In this document: piece by piece, positions 26,923 to 35,917 of the stretch
Layout: each line of letters starts with the position of its first letter
Position numbering within the stretch: position 1 is the stretch's first letter
Origin: an uncultured Clostridia bacterium
GTDB taxonomy: Bacteria; Bacillota; Clostridia; Christensenellales; Borkfalkiaceae
DNA: 53,083 nt
Reading direction: 5' to 3'
Assembly (NCBI GenBank): GCA_947629095.1
Contig: CANRCK010000010.1
Span: forward strand, 1-53,083
Notes under the pieces: generated by a model
Told to the model about the DNA's origin: nothing
The model's input: the letters and a program-made list of their open reading frames with translations, nothing else
Database searches by the model: none
Translations under genes and position numbers: made by a program

Positions 26923-27588
26923 ATGGTACACGAAGGACACAGGCAACGTATGTTGCAAAAATTTAAAAACGGCGAAGTCTCTCTCGACCACGAACTGTTG
27001 GAAATTCTGCTGTTCAATGCATATCCGCGGCGGAACACAAACCCCGTCGCCCACGCGCTTTTGGACACGTTCGGCACTTTGAGGGGAGTTTTTGAAGCGG
27101 ATATAGAGGAAATGATAAAGATAGCGGGAGTGGGCGAGGACGTGGCGGCGTATATAAAATGCGTAGGCGCGTGCGCAAAGCCCGCCTATTCCGTGGAGCC
27201 GGTGGACGTATTCCTCACCAACTACGGGGAATTCAAAGAGTTTGCGGCGCGGCGGCTGCGCGTAAAAACTTACGAGGTGCTGGAGCTGTATATGCTTGAA
27301 AAGAGCGGCAGGGTAAAATACGTATATTCCCACACCACCCAAAACAAGCACGGGGTCTCCGTGGACCGCGCAGACCTGCTGGCTGCAATTGCGCCCGTAA
27401 GACCTTACGGCATAATTGCCGCCCACAACCACGTCACCGGCGACAGCCGTCCGTCGGGGAATGACGACATTTTTACAAAGGAGATGTCGGCAATCTGCGA
27501 AATGTGCGGCGTGCGGTTTCTGGACCACTGCATATACGCCGCCGATAACGACGTATACAGCTATTTCGGCAGCGACAGGCTGGACTGA
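26923..27588 (+). CDS. radC: RadC family JAMM/MPN protein
   Basis: 221 residues. An N-terminal helix-hairpin-helix region (IKIAGVGEDVAAYIK) is followed by the JAMM metalloprotease-like motif AHNHVTGDSRPSGNDD with H168, H170, S178 and D181 in the H-x-H-x7-S-x2-D pattern. RadC proteins have been tied to DNA repair or transformation, but their activity is unresolved. ATG 26923 follows GGGGGGA. It has its own promoter and terminator. Confidence 0.92.
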   Translation: MVHEGHRQRMLQKFKNGEVSLDHELLEILLFNAYPRRNTNPVAHALLDTFGTLRGVFEADIEEMIKIAGVGEDVAAYIKCVGACAKPAYSVEPVDVFLTNYGEFKEFAARRLRVKTYEVLELYMLEKSGRVKYVYSHTTQNKHGVSVDRADLLAAIAPVRPYGIIAAHNHVTGDSRPSGNDDIFTKEMSAICEMCGVRFLDHCIYAADNDVYSYFGSDRLD

Positions 27589-27611
27589 TTATGTTACCAT
27601 AAATAAACCGC

Positions 27612-27650
27612 GGGGCGGGCGCATTTGCGCCCGCCCCTATATTGTTTTAA
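27612..27650. terminator. Terminator between radC and the convergent exported-protein gene
   Basis: A 12-bp perfect GC-rich stem (GGGGCGGGCGCA with its complement) and a 2-nt loop, followed by TATATTGTTTT. Confidence 0.8.
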
Positions 27651-27686
27651 TTGAATTTGATAATTGTTCGGGAAATCCGCCGCGCG

Positions 27687-29045
27687 TCACGCCTGCGGAC
27701 CTTCACCGTCATCGCTCTGTTCCTTGGTAACGTCGACTTCTCCGTCGGCGTTCTTTTTAACCTTTCTGTGCTTTGCGGTAACCACCCACGTCATGTATCC
27801 CGCGGCAATCAGCACAAGCAAAATCACCACCAGCACCAGCACCACCGTGCGCACGTCGTCGTCGTTCGAAGGCGCGGGGTCGGGTATCGTCGAAGCTCCG
27901 CCCTCGTCTACGGGGGGGAAGTTTACGTTTAAAAATTCCGCGGAAACGTATCCGTAATCCCCGTCTTTATTTTTGACCAAATAAAAATCGTGCGCCAGAA
28001 CGGGTATGTCCGCAGCCGTAACGCTGCCGAGCACTTCCACGGCTTCCGAAGGCTTAATCACAAACGCCCTCGTTGCGTTGCTCAGATAGGGCAGCGCGTG
28101 CGCATACTCGTCTGCGTTCACCGTAGCGGTGGTTCCGCTTGCAGTTTCCGTCAAGGTAACTACGGTGAAATCGGTTGCGTCGGCGGAGTTTAAAATATAG
28201 CAATCCTTTCCGCGGGCAATAAGCCTCAGCGCGCCCGCTTCGGCAAGCAGAAGCGCCTGCCCTTCGCCAAGCGTCTGCGTATCCGCGCGCGGGTCGCCCA
28301 CGGGGAAGGTTCCGCCCGCTTCAAGCAGGTTCAAATCTATTTTGGTCGCCGTTGCGCCCTCCGCAATGTTTACGATTTTTGCGTTTTGCCCAAAGGTTTC
28401 GTACGCGCCCAGCTTTTCGGGAATGTCCCCAACGGGAATCCTCGTCAGCATATCGTAGTTCGAAAAGGCAAACTCAACTTTCCGGCAGGTTTTTCCCTCA
28501 AGTATCATCACATCGTTCCCGCACACCGCGTACAGGCTGTCGCCGTATTTTTTAAGGCGGGAATATCCCTCGAAGCTTGCGGGCGAGCCTGAGGTTCCGT
28601 CCCATATGCTAAGCGTTCCGTCTATAAGGCTGTATGTAAGCCCGTTGAAGGGATATTGCCCCTCTATGCTGCTTTGCAAAGTTATTCCCACCGCCTTGCG
28701 CGCTGCCTCGCCGGGCGAATCGGGCAAAATATACACGTCGGCGGAGCCGCTCAGCGTATAGTAAAATTTGTACTCCCCGTCATCTGCGGCAATGCAGTCC
28801 ACAAATTCCGCTTCGCCGTCAAACGAGTAGGTCAAAAGGTTTTCCCCGTCCAAAAGGAGCACTTTCCCGCCGTCGGCAAACGCCGTTTTGCTTTCTCCCA
28901 CGGCGTAGTCGCTAAGCGCGGTAAAAGTGAGCGGCGAATCGTAAATGTCGGGATACGCCGGCTCAGCCTTTGCAGCCGCGGGAAGGGGCGAGGCGGCTGC
29001 CGCCGCCAGGCACATTGAAATCGTTGTAAACAAAATTTTTTTCAT
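27687..29045 (-). CDS. Exported membrane-anchored protein with C-terminal SH3-like segment, unknown function
   Basis: 452 residues. A Sec signal peptide (MKKILFTTISMCLAAAAAS, cleavage near AKA-EP) is followed by about 340 extracellular beta-rich residues that may form a propeller, then a possible SH3-like stretch (HDFYLVKNKDGDYGYVSAEF). A proline/acidic linker leads to a transmembrane helix (VLVLVVILLVLIAAGYMTWVV) and a charged tail of about 35 residues. It is displayed outside with a cytoplasmic C-terminus. I use ATG 29045; a GTG directly precedes it. No Shine-Dalgarno is present and the -10 ends 7 nt upstream, suggesting leaderless translation. It shares architecture with the protein at 29616-30272. 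Confidence 0.85.
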   Translation of the reverse strand: MKKILFTTISMCLAAAAASPLPAAAKAEPAYPDIYDSPLTFTALSDYAVGESKTAFADGGKVLLLDGENLLTYSFDGEAEFVDCIAADDGEYKFYYTLSGSADVYILPDSPGEAARKAVGITLQSSIEGQYPFNGLTYSLIDGTLSIWDGTSGSPASFEGYSRLKKYGDSLYAVCGNDVMILEGKTCRKVEFAFSNYDMLTRIPVGDIPEKLGAYETFGQNAKIVNIAEGATATKIDLNLLEAGGTFPVGDPRADTQTLGEGQALLLAEAGALRLIARGKDCYILNSADATDFTVVTLTETASGTTATVNADEYAHALPYLSNATRAFVIKPSEAVEVLGSVTAADIPVLAHDFYLVKNKDGDYGYVSAEFLNVNFPPVDEGGASTIPDPAPSNDDDVRTVVLVLVVILLVLIAAGYMTWVVTAKHRKVKKNADGEVDVTKEQSDDGEGPQA

Positions 29046-29052
29046 CACGGAA

Positions 29053-29082
29053 ATTATATCACACCTTTAATTTATTTGTAAA
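29053..29082 (-). promoter_or_regulatory. Promoter of the 452-residue exported protein, leaderless
   Basis: On the minus strand TTTACA (29082-29077), an 18-nt spacer and TATAAT (29058-29053). The -10 ends 7 nt before the ATG. Confidence 0.7.
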
Positions 29083-29159
29083 CAGTTTGTTTTGGCAAAA
29101 AAATCAAATTGCAACCGTTTGGGCACAAAAAAATTTTAAAAATTCCCTTAAAAATTTTT

Positions 29160-29196
29160 CAAACGTGCGTTTGTTGTCATATTTAGCGTTTATAAT
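29160..29196 (+). promoter_or_regulatory. Palindromic site plus -10 box ahead of the 129-residue gene
   Basis: CAAACG-TG-CGTTTG (29160-29173) is a perfect palindrome whose right half sits 17 nt before TATAAT (29191-29196), where a -35 box should be. A second inverted repeat GTTTATA/TATAAAC spans 29188-29214. This looks like a regulated promoter without its own -35. Confidence 0.5.
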
Positions 29197-29241
29197 TCAG
29201 TTGTAAATATAAACAAATGTTTGTTTTGTTTGGATCGGACT

Positions 29242-29631
29242 ATGATAAAAAGCAAAAGGGTGCTGCGTTTTTACTTTAAAGCAGAGGAGTTGAACAGCGT
29301 TTTGGACAATTTGATATTGGCTGCAGCCTGCCGCTCGGCGGAAGAGTACGCGGGGGAGGAGTACGCAATTAAAATTTTGGGGTTGATTTCGGCTAAGGAC
29401 GAGCTTGCTGCGCTCTGGCAGAGGCTCAACGGGGTAATTACAAACCTTTCGCCCGCCGAGCAGGGAATTTTAAAAAGCTATGCGCTTTTGCGGTGCGGCA
29501 TACGCCGCCTCGGCGCCGAAAAGCAGAGGGAAATAAGGCGCGCGGTAATCAAATTTTCAAGGCATGCGCGCGGGGTGGAGCGTTGCGCCGAGGGGCTGAG
29601 GCTGGTGGGGGAATATTATTGTTTTTTGTAG
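29242..29631 (+). CDS. Small helical protein of unknown function
   Basis: 129 residues from ATG 29242, basic and mostly helical (MIKSKRVLRFYFKAEELNSV at the start). I do not recognise a family. Its size, charge and location just ahead of the phage packaging genes would suit a late-transcription regulator of the ArpU/RinA type, but no helix-turn-helix is certain. The Shine-Dalgarno is weak (GGAT). Its 3' end overlaps the convergent exported-protein gene by 16 nt. Real coding status is supported by length, a dedicated promoter-like region and the lack of a better frame opposite. Confidence 0.65.
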   Translation: MIKSKRVLRFYFKAEELNSVLDNLILAAACRSAEEYAGEEYAIKILGLISAKDELAALWQRLNGVITNLSPAEQGILKSYALLRCGIRRLGAEKQREIRRAVIKFSRHARGVERCAEGLRLVGEYYCFL

Positions 29632-30272
29632 TTTTTTTTGCCGGTGACAATAAGCACCGCCACGGCGACTACGGCTAACCCGCCTATTATCAGCGCCGGC
29701 AGGACTGCCGAAGTTTCCCCCGTGTTCTGCGCATTCCCCTCCGAAAAGGTGGGAACGGAGGGGATTTCGTTCTTTACATAGTCGTTTATCTCCCCCTCCA
29801 CATATCCGAACCCGCCGTCGTATCTCAGATATACGTAGGAGGTGTTGGCGCGGCGGTAGTTGCCGTAGAACGCGGCGGTCACGGTAATTTCCAGCCCCGG
29901 CAGCCCGAAAACGGGATTTTCGCCCGAGGTGAGCTTAATTTCCACGGGGTAGTTCAAATAGGGGTTTGGCGGCGGCTCCTCCAAAACCTGAAGGTTGTCC
30001 TTTTTGCAGTATCCCGTCACCTTGCGGTAGAATCCGTCGTCCTCGGCGTAAGCAACGCGGTACCAGCCGTCGTATTCCTTTACTATTTCCACGCAGTAGG
30101 TCTCGGGCAGGGCAAACAGCTCGCAGTTTTGCTTCATTTCGTCGTATATGTACACGTCGTCCGTCAGCGCCATGGCGTACTTAACCGTTGTTTCGGCTGC
30201 GGCTGTCCGCGCGGGAACGGGGAAAAATATGGTCAGTGAAAAGAGCACGCAGAGCGCCTTCAATATTTTCAT
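29616..30272 (-). CDS. Exported SH3-like protein with sortase-like C-terminus
   Basis: 218 residues. The signal peptide ends near ARTAAAE. Two SH3-like stretches follow (about 30-95 and 115-165; YDGWYRVAYAEDDGFYRKVT and YVYLRYDGGFGYVEGEINDY). The C-terminus is QNTGE, a hydrophobic helix (VLPALIIGGLAVVAVAVLIV) and the basic tail TGKKNYKKQ, resembling a degenerate cell-wall sorting signal, though the LP of LPXTG is missing, so it may simply be a membrane anchor. Bacterial SH3-like domains commonly bind cell-wall peptides. The ATG has no Shine-Dalgarno; TATAAT on this strand (30286-30281) ends 8 nt upstream with no good -35. Confidence 0.82.
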   Translation of the reverse strand: MKILKALCVLFSLTIFFPVPARTAAAETTVKYAMALTDDVYIYDEMKQNCELFALPETYCVEIVKEYDGWYRVAYAEDDGFYRKVTGYCKKDNLQVLEEPPPNPYLNYPVEIKLTSGENPVFGLPGLEITVTAAFYGNYRRANTSYVYLRYDGGFGYVEGEINDYVKNEIPSVPTFSEGNAQNTGETSAVLPALIIGGLAVVAVAVLIVTGKKNYKKQ

Positions 30273-30327
30273 ACCCCAAAATTATATAATGCAGTAAACG
30301 CAAATATTTGAGAGGTTTTGTCTTAAT

Positions 30328-31773
30328 ATGTCTATGCAGCGGGAAGAAATACTAAAACGCATCGAAGATATAGAAAACGAGCTTAAAAGACGGAAGGAAG
30401 CCAACAGGCTCAACTTTTACAACACCGGCAAAAAGAAGCACAAAAAGCAGATAGCTTTCCACAAATGCAAAAAGCGCAACCGCTGGGTGTTCGGCGGCAA
30501 CCGCTCGGGGAAAACCGAGTGCGGCGCCGTGGAGTGCCTGTGGATTCTCAGGGGGATACACCCTTACAGAAAGAACAGGCGGGACGCCTTCGGCTGGTGC
30601 GTTTCGCTCTCCCAGCAGGTCCAGCGGGACGTGGCGCAGGCAAAAATTTTATACTACCTCCCCAAGAGCTGGATAGCCGATATAGTTATGCTTTCGGGGC
30701 GGCGGGACAGCCCGTCCGGCGGGGTGATAGACCAAATCAAAATAAAGAACATATACGGCGGCATTTCAACTCTCGGCTTCAAAAGCTGCGACCAGGGCAG
30801 GGAAAAATTCCAAGGCTCCAGCCTCGATTTCGTGTGGTTTGACGAGGAGCCTCCGCGCGATATTTACGAGGAGTGCCTTATGCGCGTTATGGACAGGCGT
30901 GGCGATATCTTCGGCACTATGACCCCGCTTAAAGGAAAGACGTTTATATACGGCGAAATATATATGAACTCCCGCAAAAATCCCGAAATATGGCACGAGT
31001 TTATGACGTGGGAGGACAACCCCTTTTTATCCAAGCAGGAAATCAGGCTTCTCGAATCCGCCCTCGATAAAAGCGCTCTGGATTCCCGCCGCTACGGCAG
31101 ATTTTCCGAAGGACAGGGGCTTGTGTATCCCGAATTTGACGAAAGCGTACACGTAATTCCGCCCTTTAACGTCCCGCGGGAGTGGCAGGACGCCATCTCC
31201 ATAGACCCGGGGCTTAACAACCCGCTTTCGGCGCACTGGTACTGCGTGGATTGGGACGGGAACATATATGTTGTTGCCGAGCACTTTGCCGCAGGCAAGG
31301 ATATAGATTATCACGCCGCGGCAATAAAGAGCATATCCCAAAAACTCGGCTGGAAAACAGATTCATGCGGCAGGGTAAGGGCGCTTATAGACAGCGCCGC
31401 AAACCAGCGCACGCTTGCCTCGTCAAAGTCCGTAACGGAGCTTTTTGCCGAGCGGGGGATTTTGGTTAATCCAAACGTCAACAAGGACGTTTTTGCGGGT
31501 ATATCACGCGTAAAACGCTTTTTAAAGAGGGGCAACGGCGAGCCGGACATATATATTTTCAACACCTGCGTCAATATGATAGAGGAGTTTAAAGGATATT
31601 TCTGGGCGGGCGGCGACACGCCCGTAAAGCGCGACGACCACTGCATGGACGAGCTGCGCTACTACGTTATGACCCGCCCGCAGCCGCAAAAGCGGGCTGG
31701 CGGCGCTTCGGCGGTGGAGCTGGATAAGGAGAGGAGAATAAAAATGCTCCGCCGCCGTAAAACGGAGGAGTAA
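30328..31773 (+). CDS. terL: Phage terminase large subunit
   Basis: 481 residues with both activities intact by motif. The ATPase has Walker A GGNRSGKT (56-63) and Walker B FVWFDEEP with D172 and E173. The nuclease has the RNase H-like acidic residues D293 (SIDPGLNN), D355 (ALIDSAAN) and D436/D437/D441 (KRDDHCMDELRYYV). TerL cuts concatemeric DNA and pumps it into a prohead. ATG 30328 has a distant GAGAGG; ATG 30334 is an alternative. It is the first gene of a compact seven- to eight-gene head cassette. Confidence 0.95.
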   Translation: MSMQREEILKRIEDIENELKRRKEANRLNFYNTGKKKHKKQIAFHKCKKRNRWVFGGNRSGKTECGAVECLWILRGIHPYRKNRRDAFGWCVSLSQQVQRDVAQAKILYYLPKSWIADIVMLSGRRDSPSGGVIDQIKIKNIYGGISTLGFKSCDQGREKFQGSSLDFVWFDEEPPRDIYEECLMRVMDRRGDIFGTMTPLKGKTFIYGEIYMNSRKNPEIWHEFMTWEDNPFLSKQEIRLLESALDKSALDSRRYGRFSEGQGLVYPEFDESVHVIPPFNVPREWQDAISIDPGLNNPLSAHWYCVDWDGNIYVVAEHFAAGKDIDYHAAAIKSISQKLGWKTDSCGRVRALIDSAANQRTLASSKSVTELFAERGILVNPNVNKDVFAGISRVKRFLKRGNGEPDIYIFNTCVNMIEEFKGYFWAGGDTPVKRDDHCMDELRYYVMTRPQPQKRAGGASAVELDKERRIKMLRRRKTEE

Positions 31774-31824
31774 AAGGGTTAAAATGCGCACACGTGTTAG
31801 GTTTTTGCGCGGAGGAGGTGTTGT

Positions 31825-32073
31825 ATGCAGCCGGATGATATGGTAAAAAAGGCGCTCATAAAATGCGCCACGGGGCTTTCCGCAAGCGAAACGGTGGAGG
31901 AGTTTACCGTTGAAAACGGCGAGCTTAAGCTTATTAAAAAAAAGGTAACCAAGCGGGAAATTCCGCCTGACATCAAGGCGGTAAAGCTGCTTATGGACGG
32001 CAGCGGGGACCTCACGGACGAGGAACTCGAAGCCGAAAAACAAAAATTACTCGATATGTTAAAGGAGGATTGA
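31825..32073 (+). CDS. Small protein, possibly terminase small subunit-like
   Basis: 82 residues, start ATG 31825 with GGAGGAGG upstream. The central pattern EFTVENGELKLIKKKVTKRE then IPPDIKAVKLLM resembles the segment of some phage small terminases in which a lysine-rich strand precedes a PPD-x-x-A helix. A DNA-binding helix-turn-helix is not evident, so it may be a reduced TerS. Its place after terL rather than before is unusual. It ends directly against the portal start codon. Confidence 0.6.
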   Translation: MQPDDMVKKALIKCATGLSASETVEEFTVENGELKLIKKKVTKREIPPDIKAVKLLMDGSGDLTDEELEAEKQKLLDMLKED

Positions 32074-33717
32074 ATGACGGAAGAACAAAACACAAACGCC
32101 GAGGCGCTTTGCGCCGAGGTGGAGGAGCAGTTTTTGCGGTTGCAGGAGGAGAGGAAACCCCTTGAAAGGCAGTGGGAACTTAACATGAACTTTGTAAAGG
32201 GCAACCAATACTGCACGCTTGCCTCGGGGGAAATTGCGGTGATCGAAAAAACTTACGACTGGGAGCAGAGGCGGATTTTCAACCATATAGCGCCCATAAT
32301 CGACACAAGGCTCTCCAAGCTCTCCCGCATACGCCCCGCCCTTGCCGTGCGCGCGGCAACGGGCAGCGATGGCGACAGGGCGGCAGCCCGCCTTTCCTCG
32401 TCCATACTTGCCGCGGTTCAGGAGGAGTGCGATCTGGACGCCATTATGTCTGAGGCAACGTCGTGGTCGGAAATCTGCGGTACGGCGTTCTACAAGGTGG
32501 TGTGGAACCCCGAGGGAGGCGCAACGGTAGGCAAAACGGAGAGCGGAAGCGCGGTAAAGGAGGGGGATATAGCCGTGTGCGCGCTCTCTCCCTTCGAGGT
32601 ATATCCCGCGTCGCTGGGGGAGGAGAGCGTTGAAAACCAGCCTATGATGATACACGCCACCGTTCTCACCGTGGAAAGGATAGCCGAAGCGTACGGCGTG
32701 GAGCTGCCCGGCAGGGACATATCCGAATTCCGCATGCCCGCAACCGACAAAAAAAGGTCGGCTGAACGCTCAAACTTCGGCACGGGCAGCAATTATGAGC
32801 TGGTTTTGGAGAGATATATGCGCCCCACTTCGGCAAATCCCGCAGGCAGGCTCACCGTAGTTGCGGGCAAAAAGCTGCTCTTCGACGGCGACCTGCCCTA
32901 CATAAACGGCGCGGACGGTTCAAGGACTTATCCGTTTGTAAAGCAGACCGCGCTACCGTCGCCGGGCAATTTCTTCGGCACGAGCGTCGTGGAGAGGCTC
33001 ATTCCCATCCAGCGCGCGTTCAACGCCGTAAAAAACCGCAAGCACGAATATTTAAACCGCATATCCATGGGCGCCGTGGCTGTGGAGGACGGCTCCGTGG
33101 ACGTGGACGAGCTTGTTGACGGCGGGCTTGCCCCCGGCAAGGTGATAATATACAGGCAGGGCGGAAATCCGCCCGAAATGCTCACGCTGGGCGCCGTACC
33201 CGAGGAGTTCTGGAAGGAAGAGGATAGCCTTCTTGCCGAATTTGCAAAGGTTTCGGGCACGGGCGACCTTTCGGAAAATGCCGACAGCTTTGCGGGGATA
33301 ACCTCGGCAACGGGCTTGCAGCTTATTATAGAGCAGGACGACGCCCGCCTCAACACGGCGTACTGCAGTCTTAAACGCGCCGCAAAAAATGTGGGCAGGC
33401 AAATGCTCAGGCTCTTCAAGCAATTTGCAACGGACGTCCGCCTTTTAAGATATTCCGAGGGCGGAAAAACGGAGCTTATATGCTTTAAAGGCAGCGACAT
33501 TGCGGGCGATGACGTTGTTCTCGACGCAGACAGCGATTTGAATATGACCCCCGCGCAGCGGCGCACGGTGATATTCGAGCTGATGGACAGGGGACTGTTT
33601 TCCGACGGCGACGGCAAAATGAGCGCGGCGGTAAAGAAAAAGATTTTAAGCGTTTTGGGCTATGAAACCCTTGCGGAGACCGTAGCCGAACAGAATAAAG
33701 GAGAAAATAATGACTGA
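32074..33717 (+). CDS. Phage portal protein, P22-like
   Basis: 547 residues. The N-terminal helix with ERQWELNMNFVKGNQYC, then WEQRRIFNHIAPIIDTRLSK, and the later FFGTSVVERLIPIQRAFNAV stretch are typical of P22-type podoviral portals. The dodecameric portal is the DNA entry vertex and the docking site of TerL. ATG 32074 begins one base after the previous stop, with AAAGGAGG upstream; its end overlaps the next gene by 8 nt. Confidence 0.9.
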   Translation: MTEEQNTNAEALCAEVEEQFLRLQEERKPLERQWELNMNFVKGNQYCTLASGEIAVIEKTYDWEQRRIFNHIAPIIDTRLSKLSRIRPALAVRAATGSDGDRAAARLSSSILAAVQEECDLDAIMSEATSWSEICGTAFYKVVWNPEGGATVGKTESGSAVKEGDIAVCALSPFEVYPASLGEESVENQPMMIHATVLTVERIAEAYGVELPGRDISEFRMPATDKKRSAERSNFGTGSNYELVLERYMRPTSANPAGRLTVVAGKKLLFDGDLPYINGADGSRTYPFVKQTALPSPGNFFGTSVVERLIPIQRAFNAVKNRKHEYLNRISMGAVAVEDGSVDVDELVDGGLAPGKVIIYRQGGNPPEMLTLGAVPEEFWKEEDSLLAEFAKVSGTGDLSENADSFAGITSATGLQLIIEQDDARLNTAYCSLKRAAKNVGRQMLRLFKQFATDVRLLRYSEGGKTELICFKGSDIAGDDVVLDADSDLNMTPAQRRTVIFELMDRGLFSDGDGKMSAAVKKKILSVLGYETLAETVAEQNKGENND

Positions 33718-34177
33718 AAACTCAACATATATAGACGAAACGGCACAAAACACGATGGTGGAGGAGAACCTGAACGAAAAGCTTAAGGTGGCGGCGGCAA
33801 CCGCGGAGGCGGAGACGGATAAAAACGAAACAGAGACCGCGCCCGATACCGGAAAGTTCAAAAGCGTGCAAGCCCTCATGTCGGCGTACCTCGCTCTGGA
33901 GGCGGAGTTCACCCGGCGCAGCCAGAGGTTAAAGGAGTTGGAGAACAAGGCGGCAGAGGCGCCCTCTCCCGGGTGCTGTACGGAGGACGGGCTCATATCC
34001 GCAGCCCTCGGCAACCCTGCCGTAAAGGACAAGGTCGTGGGCGAATATCTCAGGGAGGTATTCAGCGGAAAGAGAGCGCCCGTAGTTATGGGCGGCGTAT
34101 CTTGCGCCGCTCCGCAAAGCTGCCCCAAATCCGTTAAGGAAGCGGGAGAGCTTGCAAAAAATTTTTTAAAAAATTAA
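33710..34177 (+). CDS. Probable head scaffolding protein
   Basis: 155 residues, acidic disordered N-terminus followed by a coiled coil (GKFKSVQALMSAYLALEAEF, then RRSQRLKELENKA) and a lysine-rich C-terminal helix. Composition, length and position between portal and capsid genes match phage scaffolds, which template capsid assembly and then leave. The start overlaps the portal gene. Assignment is by context and composition. Confidence 0.75.
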   Translation: MTENSTYIDETAQNTMVEENLNEKLKVAAATAEAETDKNETETAPDTGKFKSVQALMSAYLALEAEFTRRSQRLKELENKAAEAPSPGCCTEDGLISAALGNPAVKDKVVGEYLREVFSGKRAPVVMGGVSCAAPQSCPKSVKEAGELAKNFLKN

Positions 34178-34192
34178 AAAGGAGAATTTAAA

Positions 34193-35350
34193 TTGATAAC
34201 CATTGAAAATGCCGACAAGGCTTTAAAAGACTACTATCTTCAGGCTGTTTCCGCACAGCTCAACGACAACGTATCCCCCTTCTTTTCCGCAATCGAAAAG
34301 AACGCGGACAGCGTTTACGGCAAGGACGTAAAGGTAGCCGTTGTGCGCGGCAACACGGAGGGCGTTATGGCGCTTGCCGAGGAGAGCAACCTGCCCTCTC
34401 CCTATTCCAACAGATATCTTGAAATTTCCGTGCCCTTAAAGAATATCTACGGCACAATCGAGGTGAGCGACAAGGCTCTCCGCGCCTCGCGCGATAGCTC
34501 AGGCGCCTTTGTAAATCTCGTAAACGCCGAAATGGAAGGGCTTGTTTCGGGCGCAAAGTATAACTTCCAGCGCATGCTCTACGGCGACGGCAACGGCACT
34601 CTGGCAAAAATAAGCTCCGCCGACGATTCCGCTTCAAGCAACTTCAAATACACTGTTGACGACGTTTCAAAGCTCTCCGTGGGCATGAAGGTTGAAGCCG
34701 TGGCTGACGGCGGCACAAAAACCGAGGGACTTACGATTGCCGCAATCGATGGGGAATCAAAGACCGTCACCTTCAACAAGGAGGTCACGGGCACCGCTGC
34801 GGGCGCGCTTATAACTCTCGTAGGCGCTTACGGCAACGAACTCACGGGTCTTGCCGCAATTTTCGGCGACGGCAAGCTCTACGGCTACGACAGGGCGGAG
34901 GAACCCTATTTTGCGCCGCACGCAAAGACCCTTTCGTCTGAGCTCGTCGAGGACGACCTCACCGATATGCTCGACTATATGGAAGAGCACTTCAACAGTA
35001 AAATAAATATGATACTTTGCTCCTTTGCCACGCGCAAAAAAATAGCAAAGCTTGCAGCCGACAACAGGAGAATAGTAAACTCCATAGACGCAGCTGCGGG
35101 CTTCGGCGTGGTCACGGTGAACGGCGTGCCCGTGTATGCCGACAGATTCTGCCCCGACGGCGTTATATACTTTGTAAACACCGCGGACTTTGCGCTCAGC
35201 CAGCTTTGCGACTGGGAGTGGCTTGAGGACGAGGACGGCAAAATTTTAAAGCAGGTGCCCGGCAAGGCGGCATACGGCGCAACGCTTGTGAAGTATGCCG
35301 AGCTTATCTGCAAAAAGCCCTGCGCGCAGGGAATATTAAAGAACGTGTGA
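34193..35350 (+). CDS. Phage major capsid protein (HK97-fold type)
   Basis: 385 residues. Recognisable regions are an N-terminal helix, SVPLKNIYGTIEVSDKALRA, the long-helix segment FVNLVNAEMEGLVSGAKYNF followed by QRMLYGDGNG, an inserted beta domain (about 150-215) and the C-terminal VVTVNGVPVYADRFCPDG then GVIYFVNT. The start is TTG 34193 with AAGGAG 8 nt upstream. No N-terminal prodomain is fused, consistent with the separate scaffold gene. Confidence 0.88.
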   Translation: MITIENADKALKDYYLQAVSAQLNDNVSPFFSAIEKNADSVYGKDVKVAVVRGNTEGVMALAEESNLPSPYSNRYLEISVPLKNIYGTIEVSDKALRASRDSSGAFVNLVNAEMEGLVSGAKYNFQRMLYGDGNGTLAKISSADDSASSNFKYTVDDVSKLSVGMKVEAVADGGTKTEGLTIAAIDGESKTVTFNKEVTGTAAGALITLVGAYGNELTGLAAIFGDGKLYGYDRAEEPYFAPHAKTLSSELVEDDLTDMLDYMEEHFNSKINMILCSFATRKKIAKLAADNRRIVNSIDAAAGFGVVTVNGVPVYADRFCPDGVIYFVNTADFALSQLCDWEWLEDEDGKILKQVPGKAAYGATLVKYAELICKKPCAQGILKNV

Positions 35351-35359
35351 GGTTTTTGT

Positions 35360-35917
35360 ATGACCATTCGCAAAATTTTAGCCGGCGCATTGAGGCGCAT
35401 AGGCAGGGAAGATCTTGCCGTTGACGTGGACGGCGGCGGCGAGCCTTCGGGAGAGGACGGCGAAGTGGTTACAACGCTTTTATATTGCATAAACGCGGTG
35501 GAGGACGAGCTTGCAAGGTATTATTTTGCCCTTAAATTTACCGAAGAGCTGTCCTCCGCAGACGGACTTTTCCCGTTCGGCTCCTTTTCGCACACGCCCA
35601 TAAAAATCATAAGCGTGACGCACGGCGGAAAAAAGATACCATACGATGTGACGGAAAACGGCGTTTCAGCCGGCTTCGATACCGTGGAGATAACCTATCG
35701 CTACGTTCCCTCGTCCAAGACAATTGACGGAGACAGTGCGTTCGGCGATGTGGGCGACGGCGAAATAACCGCGCTCGGTGCGGCGTCGGAATACTGTCTT
35801 ATATGCGGCGAAGCCGCCCTTTCGGAGGTGTGGGAAACGAGATACCGCGAGGCTATAGACCGCGCGCAGTCCGAGCTGGGGCGCAGTGCGGAGATTCCCC
35901 CGCGGAGGTGGATTTAG
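35360..35917 (+). CDS. Head-tail adaptor, gp4-like
   Basis: 185 residues. Helices around LLYCINAVEDELARYYFALK and the C-terminal LGAASEYCLICGEAALSEVW then RYREAIDRAQ are typical of podoviral adaptor proteins that bind below the portal (P22 gp4-like). It follows the capsid gene by 9 nt and its stop shares a base with the GTG start of the next gene. Confidence 0.72.
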   Translation: MTIRKILAGALRRIGREDLAVDVDGGGEPSGEDGEVVTTLLYCINAVEDELARYYFALKFTEELSSADGLFPFGSFSHTPIKIISVTHGGKKIPYDVTENGVSAGFDTVEITYRYVPSSKTIDGDSAFGDVGDGEITALGAASEYCLICGEAALSEVWETRYREAIDRAQSELGRSAEIPPRRWI

